A stretch of DNA of 35,326 nucleotides from Candidatus Woesearchaeota archaeon CG1_02_57_44 (GTDB taxonomy: Archaea; Nanobdellota; Nanobdellia; Woesearchaeales; CG1-02-57-44), in the NCBI GenBank assembly GCA_001871415.1, contig MNWW01000036.1:1-35326 (forward strand), in the 5' to 3' direction. Of the stretch, positions 8,400 through 16,249 are shown piece after piece (positions within the stretch are counted from its first letter, which is position 1; each line of letters starts with the position of its first letter). The translations under genes and the position numbers were made by a program. Below the pieces are notes generated by a model that saw nothing but the letters and a program-made list of their open reading frames with translations, searched no databases and was not told the DNA's origin.

Positions 8400-9430
8400 A
8401 GCTGCCAAAGCAGGTCAGGGCTGCGTTGTTCATCTCGCGCGAGGACTGGAGGGACTACACGGTCCAATGGGCGACAGGCATCAGCGCAGGATTTGCTGCG
8501 CTGCTCGTCACGCAGCGCTCCAGGCGTCTGTTCTGCTCCCGCCACGAGATTAGTATGTTGCAGTCGCAGGTGAAGCCGGGCATCCGGCTCATCCCACTGA
8601 AGAAAGGCCAGCGTCTCACCGATGCCATCGGTGTCATCAACGGCCCGCTGGGTATCAATGCGACCTCTCTTTCCTACTCAACAGCGCGTGCCATACAGAG
8701 GTCCTGCAAGGCAAGGCTTATGGATATCAGCGCTGAGCTCGCGCTGCAACGCGAAGTCAAGACGCGAGAGGAGATAGCACTCATCGCCCGTTCCTGCGCC
8801 ATAGCGTCGCGTATCGTGGGCGAGGCGATGCGCCGGGCCAAGGGCAGGACCGAGCGGGAGCTGGCGCGCTTTCTGGTCGAGAGGGCGCAGGAGCTGGCCG
8901 ACGGCACGTCCTTTGATCCCATCGTGGCATCAGGCCCGAACGGCGCGAACCCGCATCACCTCCCGTCGGCAAGGAAGCTGCATGGCATGGTGGTTCTTGA
9001 CTTCGGCGTGCGTCACAAGGGCTATTGCTCTGATATCACCCGCACCTTCTGCGTGGGCAGGCAGCCCACAGGAAAGGAGCGTGAGGCCTACGACCGGGTG
9101 CTGGCAGCTGAGCTGGCAGGTGTGCGTGAGTGCGTCGCAGGCAATAACGCGAGCAAAGTCGTGACTGAAGCAGTAGAGCAACTAGGTGATATGGCGCCCT
9201 ATTTCATCCATCGCATCGGCCACAGCGTCGGCGTGGAGATTCACGACCCAAGCAGGACGCAGTTGCTTGAAGATTCCAAAGACCTGCTACAGGCGAACAG
9301 CACCTTCACGGTCGAGCCGGGCGTCTACTTCCCCAGCAGGTTCGGCATACGCATTGAGGACACGGTGCTGATAGGCGAGCGGCCCAAGCGCCTCACCACA
9401 GTGGGGAGGGAATTAGTTGTGGTGCGATAG
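8396..9430 (+). CDS. pepQ: M24-family metallopeptidase, Xaa-Pro aminopeptidase/dipeptidase type
   Basis: This cytosolic dinuclear metal peptidase releases amino acids next to proline. The C-terminal pita-bread domain holds all five metal ligands: D202 and D213 in LDFGVRHKGYCSDITRTF, H276 in HRIGHSVG, E307 in VEPGVYF and E321 in IRIEDTV. The N-terminal creatinase-like domain is short (about 120 aa). At 344 aa it matches small archaeal prolidase-like proteins; prolidase and aminopeptidase P activity cannot be separated from sequence alone. It is translationally coupled to tyrS by a 4-nt overlap. Confidence 0.9.
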   Translation: MKLPKQVRAALFISREDWRDYTVQWATGISAGFAALLVTQRSRRLFCSRHEISMLQSQVKPGIRLIPLKKGQRLTDAIGVINGPLGINATSLSYSTARAIQRSCKARLMDISAELALQREVKTREEIALIARSCAIASRIVGEAMRRAKGRTERELARFLVERAQELADGTSFDPIVASGPNGANPHHLPSARKLHGMVVLDFGVRHKGYCSDITRTFCVGRQPTGKEREAYDRVLAAELAGVRECVAGNNASKVVTEAVEQLGDMAPYFIHRIGHSVGVEIHDPSRTQLLEDSKDLLQANSTFTVEPGVYFPSRFGIRIEDTVLIGERPKRLTTVGRELVVVR

Positions 9431-9472
9431 TGGTGGGGATTTCTTTACTGATTTCCTAGTTGAATCTTTCTG

Positions 9473-9487
9473 GTGATATCTTATCAC
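9473..9487. other. Small palindrome in the 3' intergenic region
   Basis: GTGATA-TCT-TATCAC is a perfect 6-bp inverted repeat between the convergent pepQ and antitoxin genes. The surrounding sequence is A+T-rich with T-runs and may hold transcript ends for both genes. No gene is seen in 9431-9533. Confidence 0.3.
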
Positions 9488-9533
9488 GAATGAATTGTCT
9501 GTCGTCTGTTGTATTCATTTGACTCCCATAACT

Positions 9534-9833
9534 TCACACCTTCACGACTTTTATTCCATCTCCTTCGACCGTGATGCTCACATCCTCGCCCTGCTCCAGG
9601 TTGAGCGCCATCTCGATGTCTTTCGGGAGCCGAAGGATGAGGTTGCTGCGAATCCTCCCTAATTTTGCCTTGACTGATTGCTTCTTCAATGTATTGAGCA
9701 ATAGGATGCGCTGCGCTTGCTCTGGTTCATAATATTTCTCTCCGCACGTGCAGACCCATCCGTCCACGGTGTACTCATTGAACCTGATTCCTTTCTGGGG
9801 TTTCATGGTCTTATCGCAGTTGGGGCATTTCAT
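9534..9833 (-). CDS. Putative antitoxin: zinc-finger N-terminus plus AbrB-like C-terminus
   Basis: The 99-aa protein begins with a YgiT/MqsA-like zinc finger (C3-x2-C6 and C28-x-C30) and ends with a SpoVT/AbrB-type swapped-hairpin region (about 57-99), with RIRSNLILRLPKDIEMALNLEQGEDVSI resembling AbrB DNA-binding sequences. It starts 5 nt after the putative toxin gene, the gene order of mqsRA modules. The expected role is to neutralise the toxin and repress their shared promoter. The function is inferred from domain type and gene pairing. Confidence 0.7.
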   Translation of the reverse strand: MKCPNCDKTMKPQKGIRFNEYTVDGWVCTCGEKYYEPEQAQRILLLNTLKKQSVKAKLGRIRSNLILRLPKDIEMALNLEQGEDVSITVEGDGIKVVKV

Positions 9834-9838
9834 GGTGT

Positions 9839-10108
9839 TTACCTTTTTGTGAATTTTCCGAAGTGTGTGAGCAACCAGATCTCTTCATCATTCGCTACAG
9901 TATATGACTTCACTACTACTGCATTATACGTCTTTTTCCCTTTGTCAAGCCATTTCTCGACAGTCCCTCTTTTTCTCTTCCGTGGGGCATTATGACCGTC
10001 CTCAAGCACTTCGACGACGTCAGAAAGGATTAGGCCTTCTTTCATCAGCTCGCGCATGGCAGCATCGCTGGGCGCGATGCGCAGTCCGTCATATGTTTCA
10101 TCAAACAT
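9839..10108 (-). CDS. Putative toxin, DUF4258/RelE-like small protein
   Basis: The 89-aa protein is small, basic and mixed alpha/beta. Its pattern is that of DUF4258 or RelE-superfamily toxins: a first helix AMRELMKEGLILSDVVEVLEDG, a basic loop RKRKRGTVEKWLDKGKK, then strands YNAVVVKSYTV and EEIWLLTHF. DUF4258 proteins are often paired with YgiT-type zinc-finger antitoxins, as here. I cannot identify catalytic residues, so toxicity is an inference. It is the first gene of the pair, and its start codon lies in an inverted repeat (10092-10109). Confidence 0.65.
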   Translation of the reverse strand: MFDETYDGLRIAPSDAAMRELMKEGLILSDVVEVLEDGHNAPRKRKRGTVEKWLDKGKKTYNAVVVKSYTVANDEEIWLLTHFGKFTKR

Positions 10109-10109
10109 A
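10092..10109. promoter_or_regulatory. Inverted repeat spanning the toxin start codon
   Basis: TATGTTT-CATC-AAACATA is a perfect 7-bp inverted repeat with a 4-nt spacer. On the minus strand the toxin ATG lies in the first arm. It could be an operator or an mRNA hairpin that hides the start codon. Confidence 0.5.
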
Positions 10110-10117
10110 CTGTATCA

Positions 10118-10139
10118 ACATATGTAATAAACATATGTT
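10118..10139. promoter_or_regulatory. Two ACATATGT palindromes in the toxin-antitoxin promoter
   Basis: ACATATGT occurs at 10118-10125 and 10131-10138, 13 bp apart, the second extended to AACATATGTT. They overlap or abut A+T-rich candidates for the TATA box of the minus-strand pair (around 10124-10131 and 10137-10146). This is the layout expected for autorepression by the antitoxin or complex. Confidence 0.5.
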
Positions 10140-10169
10140 AATAAACTTTGCTATGCTCCACCACAACCC

Positions 10170-10177
10170 CTTTAAAC
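10170..10177 (+). promoter_or_regulatory. TATA box of the nucleoside phosphorylase gene
   Basis: CTTTAAAC-like sequence with TTTAAA at 10171-10176, centred 26-27 nt before the ATG at 10200. Confidence 0.5.
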
Positions 10178-10199
10178 CCCTCCCCCAACCACTCCTCTC

Positions 10200-10946
10200 A
10201 TGCCCTACCCCAACTATCCTGGCAAGGACAAGGAGCCGGCGCTCTTCAATGCCAAGGAATTCATCACCTGGCGTAACTACCTCAAGCGTGACTATCGTGA
10301 TGCGCCGAAGAAATACATCATCATCTACTATCCGAACATCCTGCGCCACTTCAGGAAGAACCGTGAGACAAAGAAGATTCGATTATATCGATTAGTGTCC
10401 ATCCACCAGTACCTCGATGTCGGCGTGGTCATGATGACGGGCATCGGTTCGCCCAATGCTGCTGTGGCCATGGAAGAGCTCATCGCGCTCGGTGGCGAAT
10501 ATTTCATCAACATCGGTAGTGCGGGCGGCTTGGAGTCGTTCGGCACGTATCTCTGCGAGAAATCTTTGCGCGACGAGGGAACCAGCCATCATTACCTGCC
10601 GGACGCTGAGTTTGCCTACCCGGACAAGGAGCTCACGTTGCGTCTGCAGCAATCCATGCAGCATCAGGATATCACATTCCAGATAGCGCCGTCCTGGACC
10701 ATCGACGCTCCGTACCGTGAGACCAAGGCAGAGATACAGCGTTACCGCAGGAAAGGTATCAAGACCGTGGAGATGGAATCTGCAGCGATATTCGCCGTGG
10801 CGAGAGCAAGAAAAGTCCAAGCCGCGGCGGCTTTCGTAGTCACGGACCTGGTGAGCAAGGACACCTGGCAGCCGAAGTTTCGCGCCCGTTCGGTCAATAA
10901 GGCGCTCTATGCGCTGTTTGATGCCGCGTTGACGAGCCTGTTGTGA
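10200..10946 (+). CDS. Nucleoside phosphorylase (purine nucleoside/uridine phosphorylase family)
   Basis: The enzyme cleaves a nucleoside with phosphate into base and ribose-1-phosphate for salvage. Family marks are MMTGIGSPNAAVAMEELIALG near 78-98, INIGSAGGL at about 104-112, the TIDAPYRET stretch, and the substrate-binding VEMESAAIFAVA near 195-206 followed by VVTDLV. The VEMES motif contacts ribose in this family. At 248 aa it has the usual length. Purine versus uridine preference cannot be read with confidence. The start follows its own TATA box, divergent from the toxin-antitoxin pair. Confidence 0.87.
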   Translation: MPYPNYPGKDKEPALFNAKEFITWRNYLKRDYRDAPKKYIIIYYPNILRHFRKNRETKKIRLYRLVSIHQYLDVGVVMMTGIGSPNAAVAMEELIALGGEYFINIGSAGGLESFGTYLCEKSLRDEGTSHHYLPDAEFAYPDKELTLRLQQSMQHQDITFQIAPSWTIDAPYRETKAEIQRYRRKGIKTVEMESAAIFAVARARKVQAAAAFVVTDLVSKDTWQPKFRARSVNKALYALFDAALTSLL

Positions 10947-11000
10947 GAGTGTCTATCCTTTGCGGTTGCTATGGGCATTCTACTAGAACTTCCCGAAACC

Positions 11001-11008
11001 CTTAATAA
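11001..11008 (+). promoter_or_regulatory. TATA box of tldD
   Basis: CTTAATAA is centred 26-27 nt before the ATG at 11031, which selects that start over an in-frame upstream start at 10971. Confidence 0.55.
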
Positions 11009-11030
11009 CCCCCAACGAAAAGACAATGCT

Positions 11031-12425
11031 ATGCACGATCTTCCAGAATGGCTGATTAACGAAGCGACCAAGCGCGGCGCGTCCTACGCAGAGGCACGCT
11101 ATGAGAAGGTCAAGGCGTCAGCTTTCCTGCTCAAGAACGGCGAAGCCGAGCTCGGGCATCTGGACGAGTCCGAAGGCGTCAGTGTCAAGCTGATAGCGGG
11201 CGGCAAGGCGTTCTTCTCCACGCGCACGCTCACAAAGGACAATTGCTCGCGCTTGCTGGACAACGCGCTGCGCATGGCGCAGAAGGCGAAGGTCGATATC
11301 AAGCTTTCAGAAGAACAACCTGTTTCAATCAAATGGGAAGTGCCTGCGAAAAAGCCGATAGCGGACATGGATGTCGCTGACAAGCTCTCCTACCTCAAGG
11401 ATCTTGACAAGCTTATCGTAAGCAAGGGGGATGTGCCAGGCAGGTATCTCTCGCTCACCGACGCCCACACAGAGAAGCTCATTCTCACCAGCGACGGAGG
11501 AAAGGTCGAGTGCGTAACGCCGTCGGTCAATATGCTCTATCACATGACCGTGCAGGTAGAGGAGAAGACCGCGCAGCGCTTCTGGCAGTACGCGGGCAGC
11601 GCAGGCTATGAACTCCTTGACGAATGGGACCTGCAGCAAATTCTCAGCGACGAGGTCACCTCCATGACGCGAGCGCTCACCAAAGGCGAGCGCCCACCGC
11701 AAGGCAAGCTTGACCTGGTGGCTGCGCCGCAGGTCGTGGGCATCATGTGCCATGAGAGCGTCGGGCATCCGACCGAGGCGGACCGCATCCTGGGCTTTGA
11801 GGCCGCGCAGGCAGGCAAGTCATTTATAACGCAGGAGAAACTCGACACGCGCATAGGATCCGACGCGATAACCATCGTCGACGATCCAACAGTCTCTAAC
11901 TCATTCGGCTACTACCAGGCCGACGATGAGTGCATGCCGGCAAGGCGCAGATACCTCTACAAGCAGGGCATCATCACTGACCTGCTGCACAACCGCGAGA
12001 CAGCAGCATTGATGGATACGACAACCACTGCATCTGCCCGCGCCTCAGCGGTCGACCGCGAGAGCATGGTGCGCATGGCCAATACCTTCCTGCTCGAGGG
12101 AGATAATTCCGAAGAGGAGCTCATCGAAGGTGTCAGCAAAGGTGTCTTCATGCGCAACTTCATGGAATGGAACATCGATGACTCCCGCCTGAACCAGAAG
12201 TATGTGGGCATGGACGCATGGCTCATCGAGGACGGTGAGCTCACCAAGCCGCTCCTCAACCCATCGCTGGAGATAACCACCCCGCAGCTCTGGTCAAGTG
12301 TCGACGCTGTCGCGAACAACACGGAATTCCATGCAGGAACGTGCGGCAAGGGCGAGCCCATGCAGGCGATTCCGGTCTGGATGGGCGGCCCGAGTATGCG
12401 CCTTCGCCAGGTGATGCTCAAATGA
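11031..12425 (+). CDS. tldD: TldD metalloprotease subunit
   Basis: TldD is the catalytic half of the TldD/TldE heterodimer, which degrades unfolded peptides in its inner chamber and processes some modified peptides in bacteria. The metal motif HExxxH is HESVGH at residues 241-246, within IMCHESVGHPTEADRILG. The 464-aa length fits the family. I start at ATG 11031 (MHDLPEW) because it lies the standard leaderless distance after a TATA box. The partner gene tldE overlaps its stop codon (ATGA), so subunits are made together. The neighbouring PAN suggests a local protein-turnover theme. Confidence 0.92.
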   Translation: MHDLPEWLINEATKRGASYAEARYEKVKASAFLLKNGEAELGHLDESEGVSVKLIAGGKAFFSTRTLTKDNCSRLLDNALRMAQKAKVDIKLSEEQPVSIKWEVPAKKPIADMDVADKLSYLKDLDKLIVSKGDVPGRYLSLTDAHTEKLILTSDGGKVECVTPSVNMLYHMTVQVEEKTAQRFWQYAGSAGYELLDEWDLQQILSDEVTSMTRALTKGERPPQGKLDLVAAPQVVGIMCHESVGHPTEADRILGFEAAQAGKSFITQEKLDTRIGSDAITIVDDPTVSNSFGYYQADDECMPARRRYLYKQGIITDLLHNRETAALMDTTTTASARASAVDRESMVRMANTFLLEGDNSEEELIEGVSKGVFMRNFMEWNIDDSRLNQKYVGMDAWLIEDGELTKPLLNPSLEITTPQLWSSVDAVANNTEFHAGTCGKGEPMQAIPVWMGGPSMRLRQVMLK

Positions 12426-13717
12426 ATCATATTGCGCTCCTGCAGGCGAAAGGTGCGACCGATGTCATTGTCACTAACCACGATTTTACCTTGACCCAAG
12501 TCAAGTTCGCCAACAGCAGCATCTTGACGGCAAAGACCTGGGACAGCAATGATCTGGAGCTCTTCGCAGTATTCGGCAAGAAGATGAGCGCGACGACGCT
12601 CCAGAATCCTGCGGCGATTCCGCTTGCAGCAGACGCTATGGCGTCGCTCGCCAAGCATATGCCGGACAATCCGATGTACGATGGCATAGCGAAGGCGCCG
12701 CAGACCTATGCGAAAGTCGATGGCCTCTATGACCCTGCGATCATCGACGCCGATGTCATGGATATGGTGCATGAGCAACTCAATCTCGCCCAGGAACTGC
12801 TGCCTGGTTGCCAGTGCGCTGGCGTGCTGGAGCTCGCCAACGGAACAGAGCACATCGAAAGTTCTGGCGGCATTGATGTCCAAGACAAGGGTACCACTAT
12901 CTATTTTTCCATGCGTGTGATGAAGGGCGATGCGTCAGGGCATATGGTGACCGCGGGTCGTTCATTTAAGACCGACCTTGCCAAAGCGACATCATTCGCG
13001 GCCGATGTCGCACGTACAGCAGCAGCCCTCCCCGTCCGAAAGCTAAAACCAGGACCCTACCAGACCCTCCTTGCACCACTCCCGGCAGCAAACCTCCTGG
13101 ACCATGTAGGTTCAGCCACTTCGATGTTCCATGTGGAAAGCCAGATGAGTCATCTCGGTGGCAAGCTGGGAAAACAAGTCGCAAGTCCGATATTCACGCT
13201 GAGTGATTGCCCGCACCTATCAGATGGCTATCATAGTACGGCAGTTGATGAAGAGGGTCAGGCAACGGCAGACAAGACCTTGATAGAGAATGGCGTCCTG
13301 AAGCGCTATCTGCATAACACCAGCACCGCGAAGCGCAACAATGGCGAGCCAGGCAACGCCGGTCTGATAGCGCCAGAGCCATTCAATATGGTCGTAGACC
13401 CAGGTGAGCATACTGAGGAAGAACTCCGGCAGGAAGCGCAGCTCTACATGACCAATGTCTGGTACACACGTTTTCAGAACATGGCCACAGGTGACTTCTC
13501 CACCATCCCCCGCGATGGCTGTTTTATCATGGAAAAAGGCGAGCCAGTTGCTACCGTCAAGAACATCCGGGTGACCGAGAACCTGCAAGGCGTCTTTGAA
13601 CGCATCGAGGCTCTGGGGAAGGAGCGCGTGCAGGTGCGTGGTTGGGAGGTCGAGACTCCTTGTGTATTGCCCCAGATATTGGCTAAAGATTTAAATATCT
13701 CAGCTCCTTTTTCCTGA
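12422..13717 (+). CDS. tldE/pmbA: TldE/PmbA subunit
   Basis: This is the partner subunit of TldD: homologous in fold, but it lacks the HExxxH metal site, and none is seen here. The 431-aa protein starts at the ATG overlapping the tldD stop by 4 nt. Conserved-looking stretches are the ESSGGIDVQDKGT region and the C-terminal FNMVVDPGEHTEEEL and GDFSTIPRDGCFIMEKGEPV. The genetic coupling supports a heterodimeric protease. The PAN promoter lies inside its last codons. Confidence 0.92.
   Translation: MNHIALLQAKGATDVIVTNHDFTLTQVKFANSSILTAKTWDSNDLELFAVFGKKMSATTLQNPAAIPLAADAMASLAKHMPDNPMYDGIAKAPQTYAKVDGLYDPAIIDADVMDMVHEQLNLAQELLPGCQCAGVLELANGTEHIESSGGIDVQDKGTTIYFSMRVMKGDASGHMVTAGRSFKTDLAKATSFAADVARTAAALPVRKLKPGPYQTLLAPLPAANLLDHVGSATSMFHVESQMSHLGGKLGKQVASPIFTLSDCPHLSDGYHSTAVDEEGQATADKTLIENGVLKRYLHNTSTAKRNNGEPGNAGLIAPEPFNMVVDPGEHTEEELRQEAQLYMTNVWYTRFQNMATGDFSTIPRDGCFIMEKGEPVATVKNIRVTENLQGVFERIEALGKERVQVRGWEVETPCVLPQILAKDLNISAPFS
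13690..13697 (+). promoter_or_regulatory. TATA-like box for pan inside the end of tldE
   Basis: TTTAAATA is centred about 24-25 nt before the ATG at 13718. PAN could therefore be transcribed on its own as well as by read-through. Confidence 0.45.
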
Positions 13718-14878
13718 ATGGTTTCTATGACGATGAATAAAGAAGAGGACGCTGGCAAGGACGTGAGCAATGTCGTGTTCGGCTACACGGCCAATAACGC
13801 GCAGGTAGAGGAAGAGAACCGCATCCTGCGCGAGACCGTCAACCAGCTCAAGAACGAGCTCACCAAATTCCAGAAGACACCATTGCTGGTCTGCGAGATA
13901 AAGGATTTGCAGGGCGACAAGGCCCTCATGCGCCTGCCCAATGGCAATGAGTTCTTTGTCAATATCGCCGCGTCCTGTGAGCCGCTCACAGCAGGTGATT
14001 CTGCGCTCGTTGAGCAGAAAAATCTGACCGTGGTCAAGAAGATCCCGCTTTCCAAGCGCTTCACGGTCGAGCAGTTTGTCATCATCGAGAAGCCTAACAT
14101 CTCCTGGTCGAGCATCGGCGGTCTTGCCGAGCAGATGACGGAGATAAAGGAAGTAATAGAGCTTCCCCTGAAAAAGCCAGAGCTCTTCAAGGCCATTGGC
14201 ATCACGCCGCCCAAGGGAATCCTTTTGCATGGCCCGCCGGGCACGGGCAAGACTTTGCTGGCAAAGGCGGTGGCATCTTCTACAAAATCAACATTCATCG
14301 AGCTGGTGGGTTCCGAGCTCGTGCAAAAGTTCATCGGCGAGGGCGCCAAGCTCGTCAAGGAGGTCTTTCAGCTCGCGCGGGAGCGCGCGCCATCCATCAT
14401 ATTCATTGATGAGATTGACGCGCTGGCATCAAGGCGCATCGAGATTGGCACGAGTGGCGAGCGTGAGGTGCAGCGCACCTTCATGCAGCTGCTCGCGGAG
14501 ATTGATGGCTTCAAGCATCTGGGCAATGTCAAGGTTGTTGGTTGTACGAATCGCAAGGATATCCTCGACCCCGCGATATTGCGTCCAGGCAGGCTCGACC
14601 GATTAATATACGTCCCTGTACCAAATGTCGAAGGCCGCAAGGAGATTTTTCATATCCATGCAAAGGGCATGGCCACCGGTCGCATGAATGCGCAGAAGCT
14701 GGTCGATGCCATGGACGGGTTTTCCGGCGCTGAAGTGCGCTCGGTCTGCACAGAGGCGGGCTACTTCGCCATCCGCGCGAGCCGTCACAAGGTCACCCAG
14801 GATGACTTCGTCAAAGCCATCGAGAAGGTGCGCCAGGACGAGGAAGCGAGCAAGGATTATCTAGTCATGTTTGGCTGA
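13718..14878 (+). CDS. pan: Proteasome-activating nucleotidase (PAN)
   Basis: PAN is the AAA+ hexamer that unfolds substrates for the archaeal 20S proteasome. Order of parts: N-terminal coiled coil (about 27-52), OB domain (about 58-110), then the AAA+ domain with Walker A GPPGTGKT (172-179), Walker B IIFIDEID (227-234), sensor N278 and arginine fingers in RPGRLDR (289-295). The 386-aa length is normal. The C-terminus is odd: it ends M-F-G, whereas PAN normally ends hydrophobic-Tyr-X (HbYX), the motif that opens the 20S gate. Phe takes the Tyr place. The ATG directly follows the tldE stop; ATGs at 13727 and 13733 are alternatives. Confidence 0.93.
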   Translation: MVSMTMNKEEDAGKDVSNVVFGYTANNAQVEEENRILRETVNQLKNELTKFQKTPLLVCEIKDLQGDKALMRLPNGNEFFVNIAASCEPLTAGDSALVEQKNLTVVKKIPLSKRFTVEQFVIIEKPNISWSSIGGLAEQMTEIKEVIELPLKKPELFKAIGITPPKGILLHGPPGTGKTLLAKAVASSTKSTFIELVGSELVQKFIGEGAKLVKEVFQLARERAPSIIFIDEIDALASRRIEIGTSGEREVQRTFMQLLAEIDGFKHLGNVKVVGCTNRKDILDPAILRPGRLDRLIYVPVPNVEGRKEIFHIHAKGMATGRMNAQKLVDAMDGFSGAEVRSVCTEAGYFAIRASRHKVTQDDFVKAIEKVRQDEEASKDYLVMFG

Positions 14879-14895
14879 ACAGCGGGCAGCTGTTT
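14879..14895 (+). terminator. Possible hairpin terminator after pan
   Basis: ACAGC-GGGCA-GCTGT begins right at the pan stop and is followed by TT. It is short and the T-run is weak, so this is a tentative 3' end. No gene is seen in 14879-14948. Confidence 0.3.
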
Positions 14896-14948
14896 GCCTC
14901 GTCTTCTGTCACAGGGCACGCATGTTGTGCTGAACGAAGCGATGTGTT

Positions 14949-15986
14949 CTATCGCATCCACGCGCCTGAATGGTATTGCTCCGCAAGCTCCCTCACGCTC
15001 CTCTCGCCGATACCGAAGATGACCGGCTCATGGAACATATTGCGCGTGTCGATTGATTCCTCGATGCCGAGCGCTCGCAGGGCATAGTCTGGCGGGGCGG
15101 GCTGCTCGGTCCATGAGAGCGTGCCCTGATAGAGGCCGCTGGCATCGAGGGGGCGAAGCTCTATGCGATAGTGCTGGGATGCCCCCGGAACCGTCATGTC
15201 TGTGAGTGTGAGCGATACGCTGATATCGCCGTCTCCTTCAGCATCACTGCTGGCCATGCCATCCCTGTCTAGCGTGTGCACACCGATGTTTTCATCCTGC
15301 CGGAACAGTTCGATGTAGGACGCGAGAGGATTAAAAACATTCAGCACGCCGGTGTACAGGATACGCTCTTTGCTGATGTGTCCAGTCTGCGCCAGCAGCG
15401 CCCGGCGTTCAGTGATCCTCGCTTCCCTGGCAATCTCCAGGTCCACTTCTGACGAGATCACTTGTCGTTGCACTTCTTTCTGGAGCGACAGTCCCTGCCT
15501 ATAGGCGATGTCGTGGGCGAGCAGTGGAGATGCCACGACGAGCGGGATGTCCTGCGTCTGCAGCGCGCCTTTTAGCCGATGCAGGCTGCGGGCGTAGCAG
15601 GCATCATCAATTCGTCCCTGCTGCATGCCTGTTTTGATGGCGTAGTCGGCGACTGCCTGCCCATCATGGACGTCGGGATGAGGAATGTCCGGCATCATCC
15701 GGGATGCATTCAGGTAGTCTCCATAGTCACCAGCATTGGTGAGCCACGCGACAGAAGTGCCAAGGGCCTCGCAGGACTCCCTGACCTGGCCCCAGTAGCG
15801 CTGGTTCAGGCGCATGCGCTCGTGCAGGATGTGTGCATCATCGTCGCGCAGCATCCTTGCCGCTTCGTGCTCATCCTCTTCGCTCATCCACGCGATGGCG
15901 GCAGTCTTGCCGGGCTCCACAGCGGAGAGCAGCGCTATGAGTCCTCTGCTGGGTGTTGGGTCTGTCCTGGCGCTGACAATCATCAT
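14949..15986 (-). CDS. Protein of unknown function (345 aa)
   Basis: I do not recognise this protein. The start MMIVSARTDP is chosen because a TATA box at 16009-16016 is centred 26-27 nt upstream; longer in-frame starts would lie before the transcript start. It looks soluble, with no signal peptide or membrane segment. An N-terminal half rich in acidic and basic helices (about 30-200) includes SLHRLKGALQTQDIPLVVAS. A beta-rich C-terminal region (about 215-345) includes SVSLTLTDMTVPGASQHYRI and a terminal helix RSVRELAEQY. Two Cys residues in the first half do not form an obvious metal site. It stands alone, with its own promoter, between PAN and trm5. Confidence 0.75.
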   Translation of the reverse strand: MMIVSARTDPTPSRGLIALLSAVEPGKTAAIAWMSEEDEHEAARMLRDDDAHILHERMRLNQRYWGQVRESCEALGTSVAWLTNAGDYGDYLNASRMMPDIPHPDVHDGQAVADYAIKTGMQQGRIDDACYARSLHRLKGALQTQDIPLVVASPLLAHDIAYRQGLSLQKEVQRQVISSEVDLEIAREARITERRALLAQTGHISKERILYTGVLNVFNPLASYIELFRQDENIGVHTLDRDGMASSDAEGDGDISVSLTLTDMTVPGASQHYRIELRPLDASGLYQGTLSWTEQPAPPDYALRALGIEESIDTRNMFHEPVIFGIGERSVRELAEQYHSGAWMR

Positions 15987-16008
15987 ACTGCAGAAAATTT
16001 TTTGTCGG

Positions 16009-16016
16009 TTTATAAA
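16009..16016 (-). promoter_or_regulatory. TATA box of the 345-aa gene
   Basis: TTTATAAA is centred 26-27 nt before the ATG at 15986. The stretch from here to the trm5 stop at 16250 (about 230 nt) holds no gene or structured element that I can support. Confidence 0.6.
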
Positions 16017-16249
16017 ACTGAGCATGATGAGGCGTAGCGCGTGCAAAGTGATCCGCAATGATGCATCGATGGTACAGAGAAGAGCACAGCTCCCAAGTTA
16101 CATCCGTCGCTCATCGCCGAGGCTCGCTGGGTGTTCACACGGTCATCGCTGTGCAGAACCTAATAATCCCGTGGTGTATTTCAACCTTCGCTTTTGCCAG
16201 ATCAAAGCGCGTGTAAACGACAGCCAGACTCCTGTGGTACGAATAGCGC

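Noticed and set aside
11957-12883. Long antisense frame over tldD/tldE
   Set aside because: It is a mirror of GC-rich coding sequence on the other strand, with no recognisable domains.
13127-13140. ORB-like TTCCATGTGGAAAG inside tldE
   Set aside because: It lacks the G-run and has a changed spacing; it is explained by coding sequence.
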